Shown piece by piece: positions 9,378 to 20,989 of a DNA stretch of 64,000 nucleotides. How positions within the stretch are numbered: the stretch's first letter is position 1; every line of letters starts with the position of its first letter. The position numbers were made by a program, and so were the translations under genes. Below the pieces are notes generated by a model. That model did no database searches. It was not told the DNA's origin and saw nothing but the letters and a program-made list of their open reading frames with translations. The stretch covers positions 35,456,984 to 35,520,983 of the forward strand of contig OZ034979.1 in NCBI GenBank assembly GCA_964030785.1, read 5' to 3'. Source of the DNA: Siderastrea siderea. Lineage: Eukaryota > Cnidaria > Anthozoa > Scleractinia > Rhizangiidae.

Positions 9378-11244
9378 GGGCCCATTACAGTATCTTTTTA
9401 GGCCGTTGCTAGGGAAAAATGAGTTTGCTGTAACTCAACACATGTATGCTTTCATTGGACCAAATTTGGACAACATTCATTGAGGGCAAGTATGGTTCAG
9501 TTTATGACGTCACCGGACCACGCCCCATGTCACGTGATCAGAAACAGAAAAATGCGTTTTTACTTCAAGTCTTACCTTTTTGTCCATAATTTCTTGTACC
9601 GTACCATTTCATAAGCCGTCTTGAGGAAATTTAAGCATGCGTTTTGGTTTACGAAGAAAAATAAACAAATAAGAATGAAAAATGTGCTTCTTTGACCACT
9701 CTTTTGGGTACAATTTTTTTGTTTTCTGTTTTTTCGCAAAAAGGATGCTTAAATTTCGAGAAAAAAAGATGTTTTTTCGAATTCTTTTAAAATGCAGCAG
9801 CTACGTTACTTCTCGACGAGAAAAGTACATTTTTCGCGGCACCGGAAGTGACGCTACGTTTTTCAATGGCCAGGTGCCTAAGCGTTAAATGGCTAGGTCG
9901 CTAAGGCGATAATTTTCCCATTCTTGGCATCGTGGACGGTAGCTGAGCTGAGCTGAGTTGAGCTGTTTTTGGAATAATGGCCGCGAGTCAGATAAAAGCC
10001 GTCGAACTGGATGTGTAATGATGATTGGTTTTTCCGTTGGATTGCTTCAGTTCTCGCTTCTTTCACGCTCCAGTCGGCGATCTGTTTTACGAACGGCGCA
10101 AGCCATTCAACAATGTGGATCCACCGAGTCGAAGTGACTTGGTCCAGACTTAGAGTCCAGAGAATTTTATGATAATCTTTGAAATACTGCCCACTGACAA
10201 GGAATGAAAGAGCAACGATTACGTTACGTATTGCAGACCTTGGACGAGTTGTGGCTTTCACGACAGAGGTATCACTCTTCAAGCTGAATTTCTGTCCACA
10301 TCGACTGCACTCGAACTCAAACTCTTCAACTGTGTTTTGTTTTACCGAACAAAATTCGTATTTCTCAGTCCTTTCTACAGTCACAGTCTTTTAGATCGCT
10401 TAAATTACTTTTTGCTAATTTCTCAAGTGATGTCGTTAGCAGACGTTGCCCATCAGATGTATCGAGCTCACCATTATTTGTCAGGTATTCTATCGTGTGC
10501 TTTAATAATAGCATTGTCAATGTGGGCATGAAATTCGCGCGATAGAGCTGCTTTCAAGGACAATTTACAAGCTTCCTTTCTTGCTGTATGCTGCTCCACG
10601 CTGTCTTGCGACAGTGGCTGCAAGTCAGTGGCCTCGAGAGCTTCGTTTCTTGAAGAGCTGTCTAAACACTGGAGTTGCTCAGGTGCGGAAGGACAATTCA
10701 CGGGTTCGCACATCGATTACAGTTTTCTAGCAAGCGACGTCAGGTAGTTTGGGAGCAGTCGAAGTCAAGGCCGCGGACACAGGGATTTCTTTACGTGTTC
10801 GGGATGATGGCACAGTACTTATTTCGGTTTGCCTCCGCATCACTGACATTTCCATCCCTGACCTGACACTGAAAATCTTTGAATATCGGCTTTTCGCGAT
10901 CTGCATTTCCCCATCGACTTGCAGCCATCGCTGCGCTTTCTGTTTACCTGCGTACGTGGATAGCTTCGAACTCATTTTCAACTGAAACACCCAGTTTAAG
11001 AAATAAAGGCACAACTCACATGTTGTAAACGTAAAGCAGAAAATTAAAATCAATTTAAAAAGTAAACAGAAAAGTTTCTTTTGTGTTTGTCGCAACGAAA
11101 TGAAAAAATTATCGGCGACTTGAACCGGCGACTGGCCGGCGCCGGTAGGCCAGAAAGCGCGCGAAAAATTTGCAGACGACCGGAAGTAAAATTGCACGTG
11201 CATGGCAACCGCGTATCATAGCAACGAGATACTTTAATGGGCCC
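9378..11244 (-). mobile_element. TTAA-flanked DNA element (Kolobok-like), internally deleted
   Basis: The left end is TTAA|GGGCCCATTACAGTATCT (TTAA at 9374-9377). The right end is AGATACTTTAATGGGCCC|TTAA (TTAA at 11245-11248). The matching ends are inverted repeats of about 18 bp with one mismatch, then weaker similarity (GTTGCTAGGG and GTTGCTATGA). It contains a broken transposase on the minus strand. TTAA duplication is known for piggyBac and Kolobok elements; the protein does not look like piggyBac, so Kolobok-like is an inference. Similarity in the flanks (CTTTAAG on both sides) leaves a few bases of uncertainty at the ends. Confidence 0.7.
9893..10975 (-). pseudogene. Transposase-like protein, N-terminal part
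   Basis: Pieces in order on the minus strand: MSSKLSTYAGKQKAQRW (from 10975), a linker piece (10713-10474, ending HAHIDNAIIKAHDRIPDK), and 10384-9893. The last piece has a Cys pair (FECSRCGQKF), then RNVIVALSFLVSGQYFKDYH, then HIQFDGFYLTRGHYSKNSS, which resembles the first Asp block of a DDE-type nuclease, and ATVHDAKNGKIIALAT. The frame then ends; the remainder of the catalytic core expected downstream is missing before the terminal repeat. Stops and frame changes separate the pieces. Assignment to a cnidarian Kolobok-like family is from recollection of the fold only; a Mutator-like origin is possible. Confidence 0.55.
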
Positions 11245-11248
11245 TTAA

Positions 11249-12155
11249 AGACTCTCTGTCGACTACAATGCAACGCGCGCCTAAACGGAGGTTTCGTGGA
11301 CCACGAAACCCCAAAGTTTTGCGTCGGCATTTGAAGGCTGTGGAAATCTGCCTTCATCCAAGTCATCCTTCCGTAGAATAGACATTTTCTTATGGAGCTA
11401 TGAAATTTATCAGGGAACTATTGGAGCAGTGTTGATTTAAAAAAATGTTTTATTCTTCGGGCCACAAAAGCGACATTCGGACACTCGATGTTTCGCACAG
11501 TTCTCAACCGACAAGCGAGACCACGCGGAAAGTTTTTATTTATACCTCATATCAGAATAATGTGACTATGGACGATACAGTGAGTTCATAGGGAAAAATA
11601 ACGGAATTCTTGTGGTTATGTGGAACTGAATGTGAGTGAATATCAAACTGACTACAGTAATAAACGTTTCTGTAGATCGGACGTGACTGAGTATTCAACA
11701 CACCCCGCCGGTGACAACATGCGGTTTTGCAGCCGTTAGTGATAAAATAAAGTAATGTCAATTGCTTTCACTCTACACGCCTTTCGAAATTTTAAAGAGG
11801 GTATATTAAGGTATAAGTGCTGTTGAACATAAATAAATGAGAGAACTCATGACCGGATACACTAAAAACCAAATGCGCTATGTCAATTTGAAAATATTTC
11901 TCTGACTGCGTGACGTGTAATGACAGTCAACGATGAATCGTATTTTATTACAGTCATCAACAAGACTTATAAACCATAAAATTTAGCTCTTTCTATTGAC
12001 AAAACGTATACACCTAACGAACTGAACACCTTCATTTCCTTTCTTGGCTGCTAAAGGGCTCAAGTCTAGCCATTTTATCACAATGTTCTCTCTCCAAAGG
12101 AATCAAAACATAAACAAACGCGCGCATTGCTTTGTAGTCGACAGAGAGTCTTTAA
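11249..12155. other. No gene; about 36-bp inverted duplicate at the edges
   Basis: The first ~36 bp (TTAAAGACTCTCTGTCGACT onward) is repeated in inverted form at 12120-12155, immediately before the large palindrome. Small frames in between show no recognisable domain. Confidence 0.4.
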
Positions 12156-13361
12156 GAGTCGTTGTCAGTAACTTTCGAGAATCCGGCGACAGAGCCGAAA
12201 ATTCGAATTTCTTTTTATTTGCCCAAAAGAACCCTTTTGGTGAACTATTTTCAAAAATAATATTTAAAAGTTACAGCGAGTTTTTATTTTGGCAAAAAAA
12301 CGGAAAGTTCGAAATTGGCCGAAACGGGCCTTCGGACTCGATGTAAATTATGCAAATTAGTGCATTTTCAAAACGCTTGTACAAGACAACGAAAACGTGC
12401 CTGGAATTAATCTTTTCACAGTTTGTTAGACATCTCTTAAAGTTGCTTTCAAACTAAACTTTCATCGATCTAAACGTTCTTTCCTGGATATCCAGGCGCG
12501 TAAAGAGGACAGTATTTTCTATTCCGTTGATACACTGAATTTTACCAATTTTTAGAAGACTATATCATCGGGGGTATACGAATATCTAGGTAATAAAAGG
12601 GCTCTTTTGAATCGGAAATGCTTGTTGTTTATCATATAAAAATATTTAGTTTGGCCCGTGAAAAGCGAGCTCGCGAGGTGAAAATATGTGGAGTGCACTT
12701 TGACAGATTTCGCCATTTCCTTATTGTAATTCTATTTCAAGTCAAATATGCTTTTCAGACAAAACGGTCGACGTTTCTGGTCTGTACTTTTATATTGAAC
12801 GTAATCTAAAGCATTTTCTTAGCTTAAATCTAGTTACAAAGCGATGATTTGACTTTATTTTGCGCGAGTTTCAAATAAAAGAACAATTAGACGATGTGAT
12901 GTTTTGATAACCCGATGTTACCCTGTCACGCGTATATTTCGCTTTTCAGACATTTCCAAACTACTTTACTGCCGTCACTTTAGGGTAAATATAAAACTTT
13001 TAAACGTTGAAGTACGTGAATTCGACGAAAAAGAAAACCTTAAATAAATTTGCCATTAAGTCACTTTACGATAAAGGCATTCAGCGGGTATAGATGTTAT
13101 CAGAAACTCCTCATGCAAATGAAAGGCGTCTGCGCGATGTTTTTGTGTTGCTTTATAAACCTTAACCGCAGTCCACTTGCTAAAATACATTTGCCAATGA
13201 AGCTTAGTTTTGATATTGGTGTGGTAAGGTTTTGAAAATCAGTATAATGCAATCAGGCCATTTACACTGACTCATTGAGTCATTCTGAGATTAGAACAGA
13301 TAACTCTATAACCAGACTTAGAAAATCATTTCACTGTTCAGATATACGGTGATTTACTTAC

Positions 13362-13541
13362 CTGCAATGTTTGAATCAGTCTCTCGTCCCTCACAAAGCA
13401 ATTCTTGGCTGAAATTTCGTACAATGGGCACGTCGGACAAAAGTGATCGATGCCGGCCAAAAGCGAGTTGCATCTCGCGTGACAATTGAAATGTGATACA
13501 GTAGCGCGGGAGAGAAATGACCAGGAAATGACTGTCAACAT
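13362..13541 (-). pseudogene. Exon-like RING-type fragment in left palindrome arm
   Basis: The frame reads FLSRATVSHFNCHARC, AGIDHFCPTCPLYEIS and FVRDERLIQTLQ, and then meets a consensus splice donor (GCAG|GTAAGT) at 13361. The CxxC pair followed by a short helix resembles the second half of a BARD1/BRCA1-type RING finger, but the first half is poor, so the assignment is weak. The same frame with the same donor occurs in the right arm (to 16003), where the ATG has become ATA. It could be a captured host exon. Confidence 0.35.
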
Positions 13542-14054
13542 TTGCGTTTCTTGTGACAGGTTTTCTTTCTTTCGTTCCTTCTTTAATAATAATATAGAAA
13601 ACCTTTCAGGTTAAACTCGATAAATCAAAACAAGAGTCACGATAGCTTCATTATTTATACATGAGGTGAAGTCATAAAAAATCTATCCTGTGCGAATTTT
13701 GGGGATGCTTTTTATGGGGCCAGTAATTCGGAAGGTCCGGTGTCAAAATAAAGTCTTGTCACTCAAACTGAACGAACTAATCGGAAAATCAACAAAGCAC
13801 AGCAGTTTCGGAACTTCAATACCGTATTTTTCAATACCTTTTGAAAGTAACATGTTGTTCGGAGGGCTAGTATGTAAATTCACAATGGCTGACTTGCATT
13901 TTTTTCGTCCTTATTTCGCCTCACCACCCCGTGCGAAGCAAGCTCAAAATATTCACAAGATTTGCAATGTGTTACGCTAAGAGAATGCAATAAGGACGTT
14001 CACCCACACCTGAAGTCATTAAAAACTGGTCCCGATGAAGCAAGTTCTGACAAA

Positions 14055-14081
14055 ATGGCGTCTGATTTCTGGCAAGGGCAG
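14055..14081 (+). other. Short first-exon-like start, left arm
   Basis: ATG in a good context (ACAAAATGG) encodes MASDFWQGQ and ends at a CAG|GTACGG donor. The inverted copy is at 15288-15314 (-). Its orientation is divergent to the RING-like fragment about 510 bp away, so the interval could be a captured two-way promoter. Inference only. Confidence 0.25.
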
Positions 14082-14515
14082 GTACGGTTTCTCGTTTGAC
14101 TAAAAAAGGAAACTTTTTCGTAGCCTTCTTTTTTTTAACAAATTAATGGTTTGTACTAATTAGTTCAGTTACTTCCAGGGATATTTACCGCTAAAAGTTC
14201 ACACTCGGGAATGACTATATGCCCTCACCACCGTGAAAAGTAGGGCTTTCGTTGGAGAAGTGGAAAGGTGAGATGCTCTGTCCCCAGTGAAGTGGCAGGG
14301 CATAAATCTCCCACAACTAATTAAGGGAGACCGCGGAATGAACAGTGCAGAATCGTCGTTCATTTCAATCACAGTGGGCAAACTTCATCCTGTGGGAACT
14401 CGGAAGTGACATCTTAAAGTCAATGCCGTAAGAACTTACTGTTAAGTGCAAACTGATACTCAACGTCCTTCCGCGATGACTGAAGATGCTTCACTGAAAT
14501 ATAACCACATTTTTG

Positions 14516-14852
14516 GATAGCCGTTGCGAATTTTGCCAATTTGCCAAATGGCCGTTGCCATTTCTTCCCGGCGGAACTCGGCCGGCGATCCATGGTGTAT
14601 CGTCGGGAAACGCCGGTTTACTTAAGGGCGTTGGTTTGTTTATCGTTTCATAGAAAGACCTGGGGAGAGCCAGGAAAATCCTTCCCGCCATCTTGTCGCG
14701 TTCGCACGCCAGGATCTCGCTCCCCTCACTACCCCCACCCTCCGTTTCTACAGCTTTCCTAACAGCCGTTTCTCTTTATGTGGAAAACGTTTAGCTAACG
14801 TACGCGTTCGCCTTACTTCTTTTCCAAAACTAACAACCTCATAGTTTTCCTA
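14516..14852. other. Unique spacer at the palindrome centre
   Basis: Not repeated within the window. GC-richer than the arms, with a GCCATCTTG motif (YY1-like) near 14688. Frames on both strands (14491-14691 and 14541-14762) have no recognisable domain. Confidence 0.5.
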
Positions 14853-17259
14853 CAAAAATGTGGTTATATTTCAGTGAAGCATCTTCAGTCATACATCTCG
14901 GAAGGACGTTGAGTATCAGCTTGCACTTAACAGTAAGTTCTTACGGCATTGACTTTAATTGACTTCCGAGTTCCCACAAGATGAAGTTCGCCCACTGTGA
15001 TTGAAATGAACGACGATTCTGCACTGTTCATTCCGCGGTCTCCCTTAATTAGTTGTGGGAGATTTATGCCCTGCCACTTCACTGGGGACAGAGCATCTCA
15101 CCTTTCCACTTCTCCAACGAAAGCCCTACTTTTCACGGTGGTGAGGGCATATAGTCATCCCCGAGTGTGAACTTTTAGCGGTAAATATCCCTGGAAGTAA
15201 CTGAACTAATTAGTACAAACCATCAATTTGTTAAAAAAAAGAAGGCTACGAAAAAGTTTCCTTTTTTAGTCAAACGAGAAACCGTACCTGCCCTTGCCAG
15301 AAATCAGACGCCATTTTGTCAGAACTTGCTTCATCGGGACCAGTTTTTAATGCCGTCAGGTGTGGGTGAACGTCCTTATTGCATTCTCTAAGGGTAACAC
15401 ATTGCAAATCTTGTGAATCTTTTGAGCTTGCTGCGCACGGGGTGGTGAGGCGAGATAAGGACGAAAACAATGCACGTCAGCTTTTGTGAATTTACATATA
15501 CTAGCTCTCCGAACAAAATGTTACTTTCAAAAGGTATTGAAAAATACGGTATTGAAGTTCCAAAACTGCTGTGTTTTGTTGATTTTCCGATTAGTTCGTT
15601 CAGTTTGACTGACAAGACTTTAACACCGGACCTTCCGAATTACTGGCCCCATAAAAAGCATCCCCAAAATTCGCACAGGATAGATTTTTTATGACTTCAC
15701 CTCATGTATAAATAATGAAGCTATCGTGACTCTTGTTTTGATTTATCGAGTTTAACCTGAAAGGTTTTCTATATTATTATTAAAGAAGGAACGAAAGAAA
15801 GAAAACCTGTCACAAGAAACGCAAATATTGACAGTCATTTCCTGGTCATTTCTCTCCCGCGCTACTGTATCACATTTCAATTGTCACGCGACATGCAACT
15901 CGCTTTTGGCCGGCATCGATCATTTTTGTCCGACGTGCCCATTGTACGAAATTTCAGCCAAGAATTACTTTGTGAGGGACGAGAAACTGATTCAAACATT
16001 GCAGGTAAGTAAATCACCGTATATCTGAACAGTAAAATGATTTTCTAAGGCTGGTTATAGAGTTATCTGTTCTAATCGCAGAATGACTCAATGAGTCAGT
16101 GTAAATGGCCTGATTGCATTATACTGATTTTCAAAACCTTACCAAACCAATATCAAAACTAAGCTTCATTGGCAAATGTATTTTAGCAAGTGGACTGCAA
16201 AAACATGCTATCTACGCGCTAGCGGTTAAGGTTTATAAAGCAACACAAAAACATCGCGCAGACGCCTTTCATTTGCATGAGGAGTTTCTGATAACATCTA
16301 TGCCCGCTGAATGCCTTTATCGTAAAGTGACTTAATGGCAAATTTATTTAAGGTTTTCTTTTCAGTCGAATTCACGTACTTTAACGTTTAAAAGTTTAAT
16401 ATTTGCCTTAAAGTAACGGCAGTTAAGTAGTTTGGAAATGTCTGAAAAGCAAAATATACGCGTGACAAGGTACTAACATCGGGTTATCAAAACATCACAT
16501 TGTCGACAATCATCTTTCATCGTCTAATTGTTCTTTTATTTGAAACTCGCGCAAACTAAAGTCAAATCATCGCTTTGTAACTAGATTTAAGCTAAGAAAA
16601 TGCTTTAGATTACGTTCAATATAAAAGTACAGACCAGAAACGTCGACCGTTTTGTCTGAAAAGCATATTTGACTTGAAATAGGATTACAATAAGGAAATG
16701 GCGAAATCTGTCAAAGTGCACTCCACATATTTTCACCTCGCGGGCTCGCTTTTAACGGGCCAAACTAAATATTTTTATATGATAAACAACAAGCATTTCC
16801 GATTCAAAAGAGCCCTTTTATTACCTAGATATTCGTATACCCCCGATGATATGGTCTTCTAAAAATTGGTAAAATTCAGTGTATCAACGGAATAGAAAAT
16901 ACTGTCCTCTTTACGCGCCTGGATATCCAGGAAAGAACGTTTAGATCGATGAAAGTTTAGTTTGAAAGCAACTTTAAGGGATGTCTAACAAACTGTGAAA
17001 AGATTAATTCCAGGCACGTTTTCGTTGTCTCGTACGAGCGTTTTGAAAATGCACTAATCTGCATAATTTACATCGGGTCCGAAGGCCTGTTTCGGCCAAT
17101 TTCGAACTTTCCGTTTTTTTTGCCAAAATAAAAACTCGCTGGAACTTTTAAATATTATTTTTGAAAATAGTTCACCAAAAGGGTTCTTTTGGGCAAATAA
17201 AAAGAAATTCGAATTTTCGGCTCTGTCGCCGGATTCTCGAAAGTTACTGACAACGGCTC
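14853..17259 (-). repeat. Right arm of the palindrome
   Basis: Inverted copy of 12156-14515 with small differences scattered along it. Open frames here mirror those of the left arm. Confidence 0.85.
15828..16003 (+). pseudogene. Exon-like RING-type fragment in right palindrome arm
   Basis: Mirror copy of 13362-13541 with a few amino-acid changes (NYFVRDEKLIQTLQ), and the splice donor GCAG|GTAAGT kept at 16004. The initiator ATG of the left copy is ATA here, so translation from that site is not possible. Confidence 0.35.
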
Positions 17260-17263
17260 TTAA

Positions 17264-18300
17264 AGACTGGCCTAAACGGTTTGAAAAGGAATATAAGTTG
17301 TTACCCCGCGATAACGGAAATTTTAATTCCAAATTCCAGTTCGATCTGGAATCCGAGGGCCACAGGTTTGTCAGTTTAATTACTGTCGAGTGTCACTCTC
17401 GTTAAACAAAGTCGATTTATTTATTTCTTTTTTGTGTAATAACGGAAAATTAAGGAGTGACATTGATGTGCTGCCAAAATTAAAAGTTCCTCCATCAGCA
17501 CAGCTGGAACGGAAGTCATAAAGAAAACCAGTCACAAATCTACCCTTTGCCTCGTGCGATCGGGGCAGGGTGCCGATTGGAAGGTCAGTTTCTCAGTTAT
17601 TTTGTTAATAATCAAATAAAACAAAAGGACAGAAAAATTAACGAAACGTAAATGACCCAGTGAACATGGATTTTCACATGGGATTTTCAGTGTTAGAAAA
17701 ATTAAATCATATAGTGACTAAATATAGAACGTTTTCCTTGTTTTCTAGTATAGTTTTTACTTCTGGATCTAACGCTTGGTACAGATGCAACACAGGCTTG
17801 AGTTAACCCACGATTCGTTCAAATTAGGTTGAAACTTGAAACGTAAATGCAATTCTGATCTCCCAAACTGACTACTGCTATTAAAAAATAGCTCGTATAA
17901 ATTTAAACTTTTAGATAATTCTTGCCGGCGTGGAAACATTTTATGGAAAAATGTTTTCCTAAATGTTTTTCCATTTAATTGCGTTTTTAAGAAACATTTG
18001 TTGCAAAAAATTCTGTCTAAAGAATTCTGTAACTTAAACAACCGCTACAACCAGAACGAATGGGCATTTCATTGAAATACAGAAAGAAGGACTACGAGTA
18101 AAATTATTATTCGTGTTAGCCTAACACGAATAATACTTAATTAATTAATACTTAATAAGTACCGAATTCATAAATATGGTATTGAAAATTGTTTTGGGGG
18201 TAACGAGTTGAATACAGGTCATTAATAAGTTGGTTTTGACGTACTGTCCTTTCTAATCAACTTGTTATTCAAACCACGTACCCGATAAATAAATGTCTTC
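17264..18300. other. No gene; contains repeat R3 and a small palindrome
   Basis: 17766-17880 resembles 20012-20105 (shared CAGATGCAACAC, GATTCGTTCAAATTA and CTGATCT(C/T)CCAAACTGAC). A perfect short palindrome, ATTATTCGTGTTAG with its complement, lies at about 18105-18133. Nothing else was recognised. Confidence 0.4.
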
Positions 18301-18457
18301 AAACATTCCGCGTCAGTCACTTTCAGTTTTTTCTCTCCGTCATTCAAGCCGAGCCATTGCGAAGCTATTGCCACTAAGGTAAGCAATGTAGGGGTACAGA
18401 AACAAACTTAAATAGAAAATACCAGTCTGAGTGTCCTATACTTTTTGCTGTAGTTGA

Positions 18458-18805
18458 GTATCAGTCATCTACGGTTTATCCACCTGTATGCACGGTGAAA
18501 GACGTTTTAAGGATGCGGTGTTTGTCTCAACAGATGTCTCACCCAAACGGTTATTAAACTCGCTTCGTTCTTCAGTGGGGGAAATTAAAAAATACTCCCA
18601 GGATGTTTTCGTTTTTAGATGTAAAGAGTTAAGTGTAGTAAAAGAGGTTTTTAGAAGGGAAAAAGGGGACTTTATTTTAAGTGATGGCAGGAGTGAAACT
18701 AAACGACCGGTTTTGCCAGCGCAATTGCCGTTGGAAATATTAACTGAATCCAACACTCAATTCATTTTGCTTCATGGCTTAGGCCCAACAAAAACCGAAA
18801 GATAG
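18458..18805 (+). CDS. Possible exon of unknown protein
   Basis: The frame is open from 18458 and contains an ATG at 18488 giving 105 residues: FVSTDVSPKRLLNSLRSSVG, then EIKKYSQDVFVFRCKELSVV, ending GLGPTKTER. A pyrimidine-rich acceptor-like site (TTTTTGCTGTAG) precedes it at 18453, and a donor-like CTAAG|GTAAGC lies at 18381, so a two-exon gene is conceivable. No domain, signal peptide or membrane segment was recognised. A chance frame cannot be excluded. Confidence 0.2.
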   Translation, partial: VSVIYGLSTCMHGERRFKDAVFVSTDVSPKRLLNSLRSSVGEIKKYSQDVFVFRCKELSVVKEVFRREKGDFILSDGRSETKRPVLPAQLPLEILTESNTQFILLHGLGPTKTER

Positions 18806-18810
18806 AGCAG

Positions 18811-19796
18811 AAGATTTTATTCTACAGATAGACTTAAGCCCTTGGAATTTCGAACAAGTTTGTAACATTTCTCCTAGAGATAAAATTTGTGTTTAAAAAG
18901 TCAATTTAAACTTCCTTTTGGAGAAAGATTATTCGCGTTAGAAATTTACTTAGACAGGGCTTGTTTTGTCAAAGTGTGTTGCATGGAAAACCGTTTTTCT
19001 TTACTCCGTTCTGTGTAACGGAGTTATTAGCCTTTATAATTTTTAGCCGCTCGCTCCGCTGAAGAAAATTTGGAGCCGAGGCAGGCAGCTGTACCCAAGC
19101 TAGGGAGTCGTCCGATCCGAGATAAAATTTAATGTGAATCACTTAGGTACCCCTTAGGGTATATATGAAACAAAAGTAACTCTGTTTAGATCGAAGAAAG
19201 TTTTCATTTCTTAAAAAAAAGTTCACTGTGTGAATTTTCCCACCGTGAACAGTACTTAGTTTATTTTTAAGAACTTTTGGCAACAACTGTCAACATCTGT
19301 TTTTGATGACAGGAAATGAATTTTAAAAAATGACGACGTTGTTTGTAGCGACATTGCTTATTCAACAGCGTATCGGGAAAAAAAGTCTAATAAAAGCATA
19401 AACCATTTACACTGGGTGTGTTCGCAAAGTTAAGTATTTTGCAACGCCCGAAGTTCGGCGTACACTGTCTTAAGAAAGCCAATTTGGAAAATTTTAAGTG
19501 CGCCATCCGAGAATTATTTTGAGCACTGTTTTAAACTACGCGCGTTTGATGAACTTAAAAGCTTCTATTTTTCCGTGCTTAAAAAATTGTTTTAGTTGTT
19601 TAAGCTAAGCCTATTCATAAAGTTATTTTCATAGAATTCAATGTAAGATTTCGCGTACTGGTGACAAGAAAAAGCTGATATATTACGGAGCAAGGACCCA
19701 GAGGAAGGAATAGTTGAAGCCAACTCAGAAATTGACTGAAACAGGAAGAACAATTATCGACGAAATAAAAAGAATATTAATTTCAGTCGTGTAAAT
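18811..19796. other. No gene recognised
   Basis: AT-rich sequence without long frames or obvious repeats. Confidence 0.4.
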
Positions 19797-20008
19797 ATAT
19801 GCGGATGAGAAAGTATTCCTTGTCAAGTTTCTTGGCAATTTCGTTTTGTCATGTATAGAGAGTGAACAAATTTTCCTTGAACGTGTTAACCTTGCTCACG
19901 ATGATTAGTATCCTTGTTCAAAAACTGGTACCATAGTCTTTGCAGAAGGAGACTTGACATGGAAAAACTGGTCAAATTTTGTTGTATACGCGAGAAAATA
20001 CAACATGA
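19797..20008 (+). repeat. Dispersed repeat R2, copy 2
   Basis: Direct copy of 8432-8652. Immediately after it, at 20012, comes a copy of repeat R3 (also at 17766). Confidence 0.7.
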
Positions 20009-20109
20009 ATCACCTGGATCTAACGGCGCTTGGCACAGATGCAACACGATTCGTTCAAATTAAGTGATATTTGAGACGTAAATGCAGTGCTGATCTTCCA
20101 AACTGACAA

Positions 20110-20610
20110 CAGGGTCTGGAAGGAGGTCCTGATCCCGCATTCCCGCTCCTTTTTCACAAGAATCCCGCATCCCGCACTTTTTTCATTGCTATCACAAATC
20201 CCGTTTTTTCTTTCCCAAAAATACATTAAAACAAGACTAATTTCTGCAAAAGCTAACAAATGTAAGATGTAGATTGGCCCTTTCGATTGATATTTTGAAT
20301 TTACGCGTATATTTTGAATCTACTACAGAAACGAAATAGCTTTTCATACCTCATCATGATGAAAGAGCCAATATGACAGCGTGATGGGTCGTCCTGTACG
20401 CGTGCGCACTGTCCTTGATAGAAAGTTTACAGGAACAGCCTCGGCCGCGTCTTCTTCGTGGGTCGAATTTCTGACAAACAGGCAAAAAAATCCCGCATCC
20501 CGTTCCAAAATTTTGGCGAATCCCGCTTCCCGGGTATTAGACAAATCTCCAATCCCGTCAAGATATTTTGCGTTTTCCCGAATCCCGCACCGGATCCCGA
20601 GAATACCCTT
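20110..20610 (+). repeat. Region with recurrent AATCCCGCATCCCG motif
   Basis: AATCCCGC or a close variant recurs near 20160, 20205, 20489, 20517, 20552 and 20581. The frames here (20381-20676) are biased by the motif and are not credible genes. Confidence 0.45.
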
Positions 20611-20620
20611 GCAGATCTTG

Positions 20621-20890
20621 ATTTGAGTGTTCGTTATGACAAAGGTTTTGCGTTTTGTCGTTCAATTCTTTCATAGACAAGGGTTTTGATGCGCGCCAAT
20701 GAGGCTGAAAAAATGCCTAATTTATCACGGTAAAACTTCGGCCGTTTATTCTACGGGCAGAGAATTCAGTCGCTGTCACTTAATTTTGCGGAGGGCGCTA
20801 AGTTCGAGGGCAAGTGCGTTAGACAAACAACCGACACTTTCTTCATAGATTGCCTTCCCCACGGACAGTGACAGAAGCGCTGCCGTTCGC
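20621..20890 (+). repeat. Direct repeat R4, copy 1
   Basis: Matches 21491-21775 with few changes (ATTTGAGTGTTCGTTATGAC through ACGGACAGTGACAGA). The two copies are 870 bp apart. Confidence 0.75.
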
Positions 20891-20989
20891 TGGCGCTCGT
20901 GCAATCTTTGACAAAAGATTTGTCATTTCCCGACGATCGCATGGAAAGCAGTTCTTAGTTGGTTCTTTAAAGGAGGTGGTTTAAGTAAA

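Larger units (their letters stand above)
12156..14515 (+). repeat. Left arm of the palindrome
   Basis: Pairs with 14853-17259. It holds a conserved minus-strand exon-like frame (13362-13541) and a plus-strand short exon-like start (14055-14081), placed back to back. Confidence 0.85.
12156..17259. mobile_element. Large palindromic TTAA-flanked element (5.1 kb foldback)
   Basis: Left arm 12156-14515 and right arm 14853-17259 are inverted copies, about 2.4 kb each, around a unique spacer of 337 bp. Short stretches compared directly are about 95-98 percent identical. The termini are GAGTCGTTGTCAGTAACTTT (left) and GAGCCGTTGTCAGTAACTTT (right, complement), each next to TTAA (12152-12155 and 17260-17263). 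The five bases outside TTAA also match in inverted form (AGTCT), so the repeat may extend slightly. A diverged copy of the terminus, again next to TTAA, is at 56103. No transposase was found, so it is non-autonomous or a foldback derivative. Confidence 0.8.

Noticed and set aside
13362..13541. Calling the palindrome fragment BARD1
   Set aside because: Only the CPTC region and following helix resemble the second half of that RING; the first zinc ligands do not fit and there is no further sequence, so only a weak RING-like label is kept.
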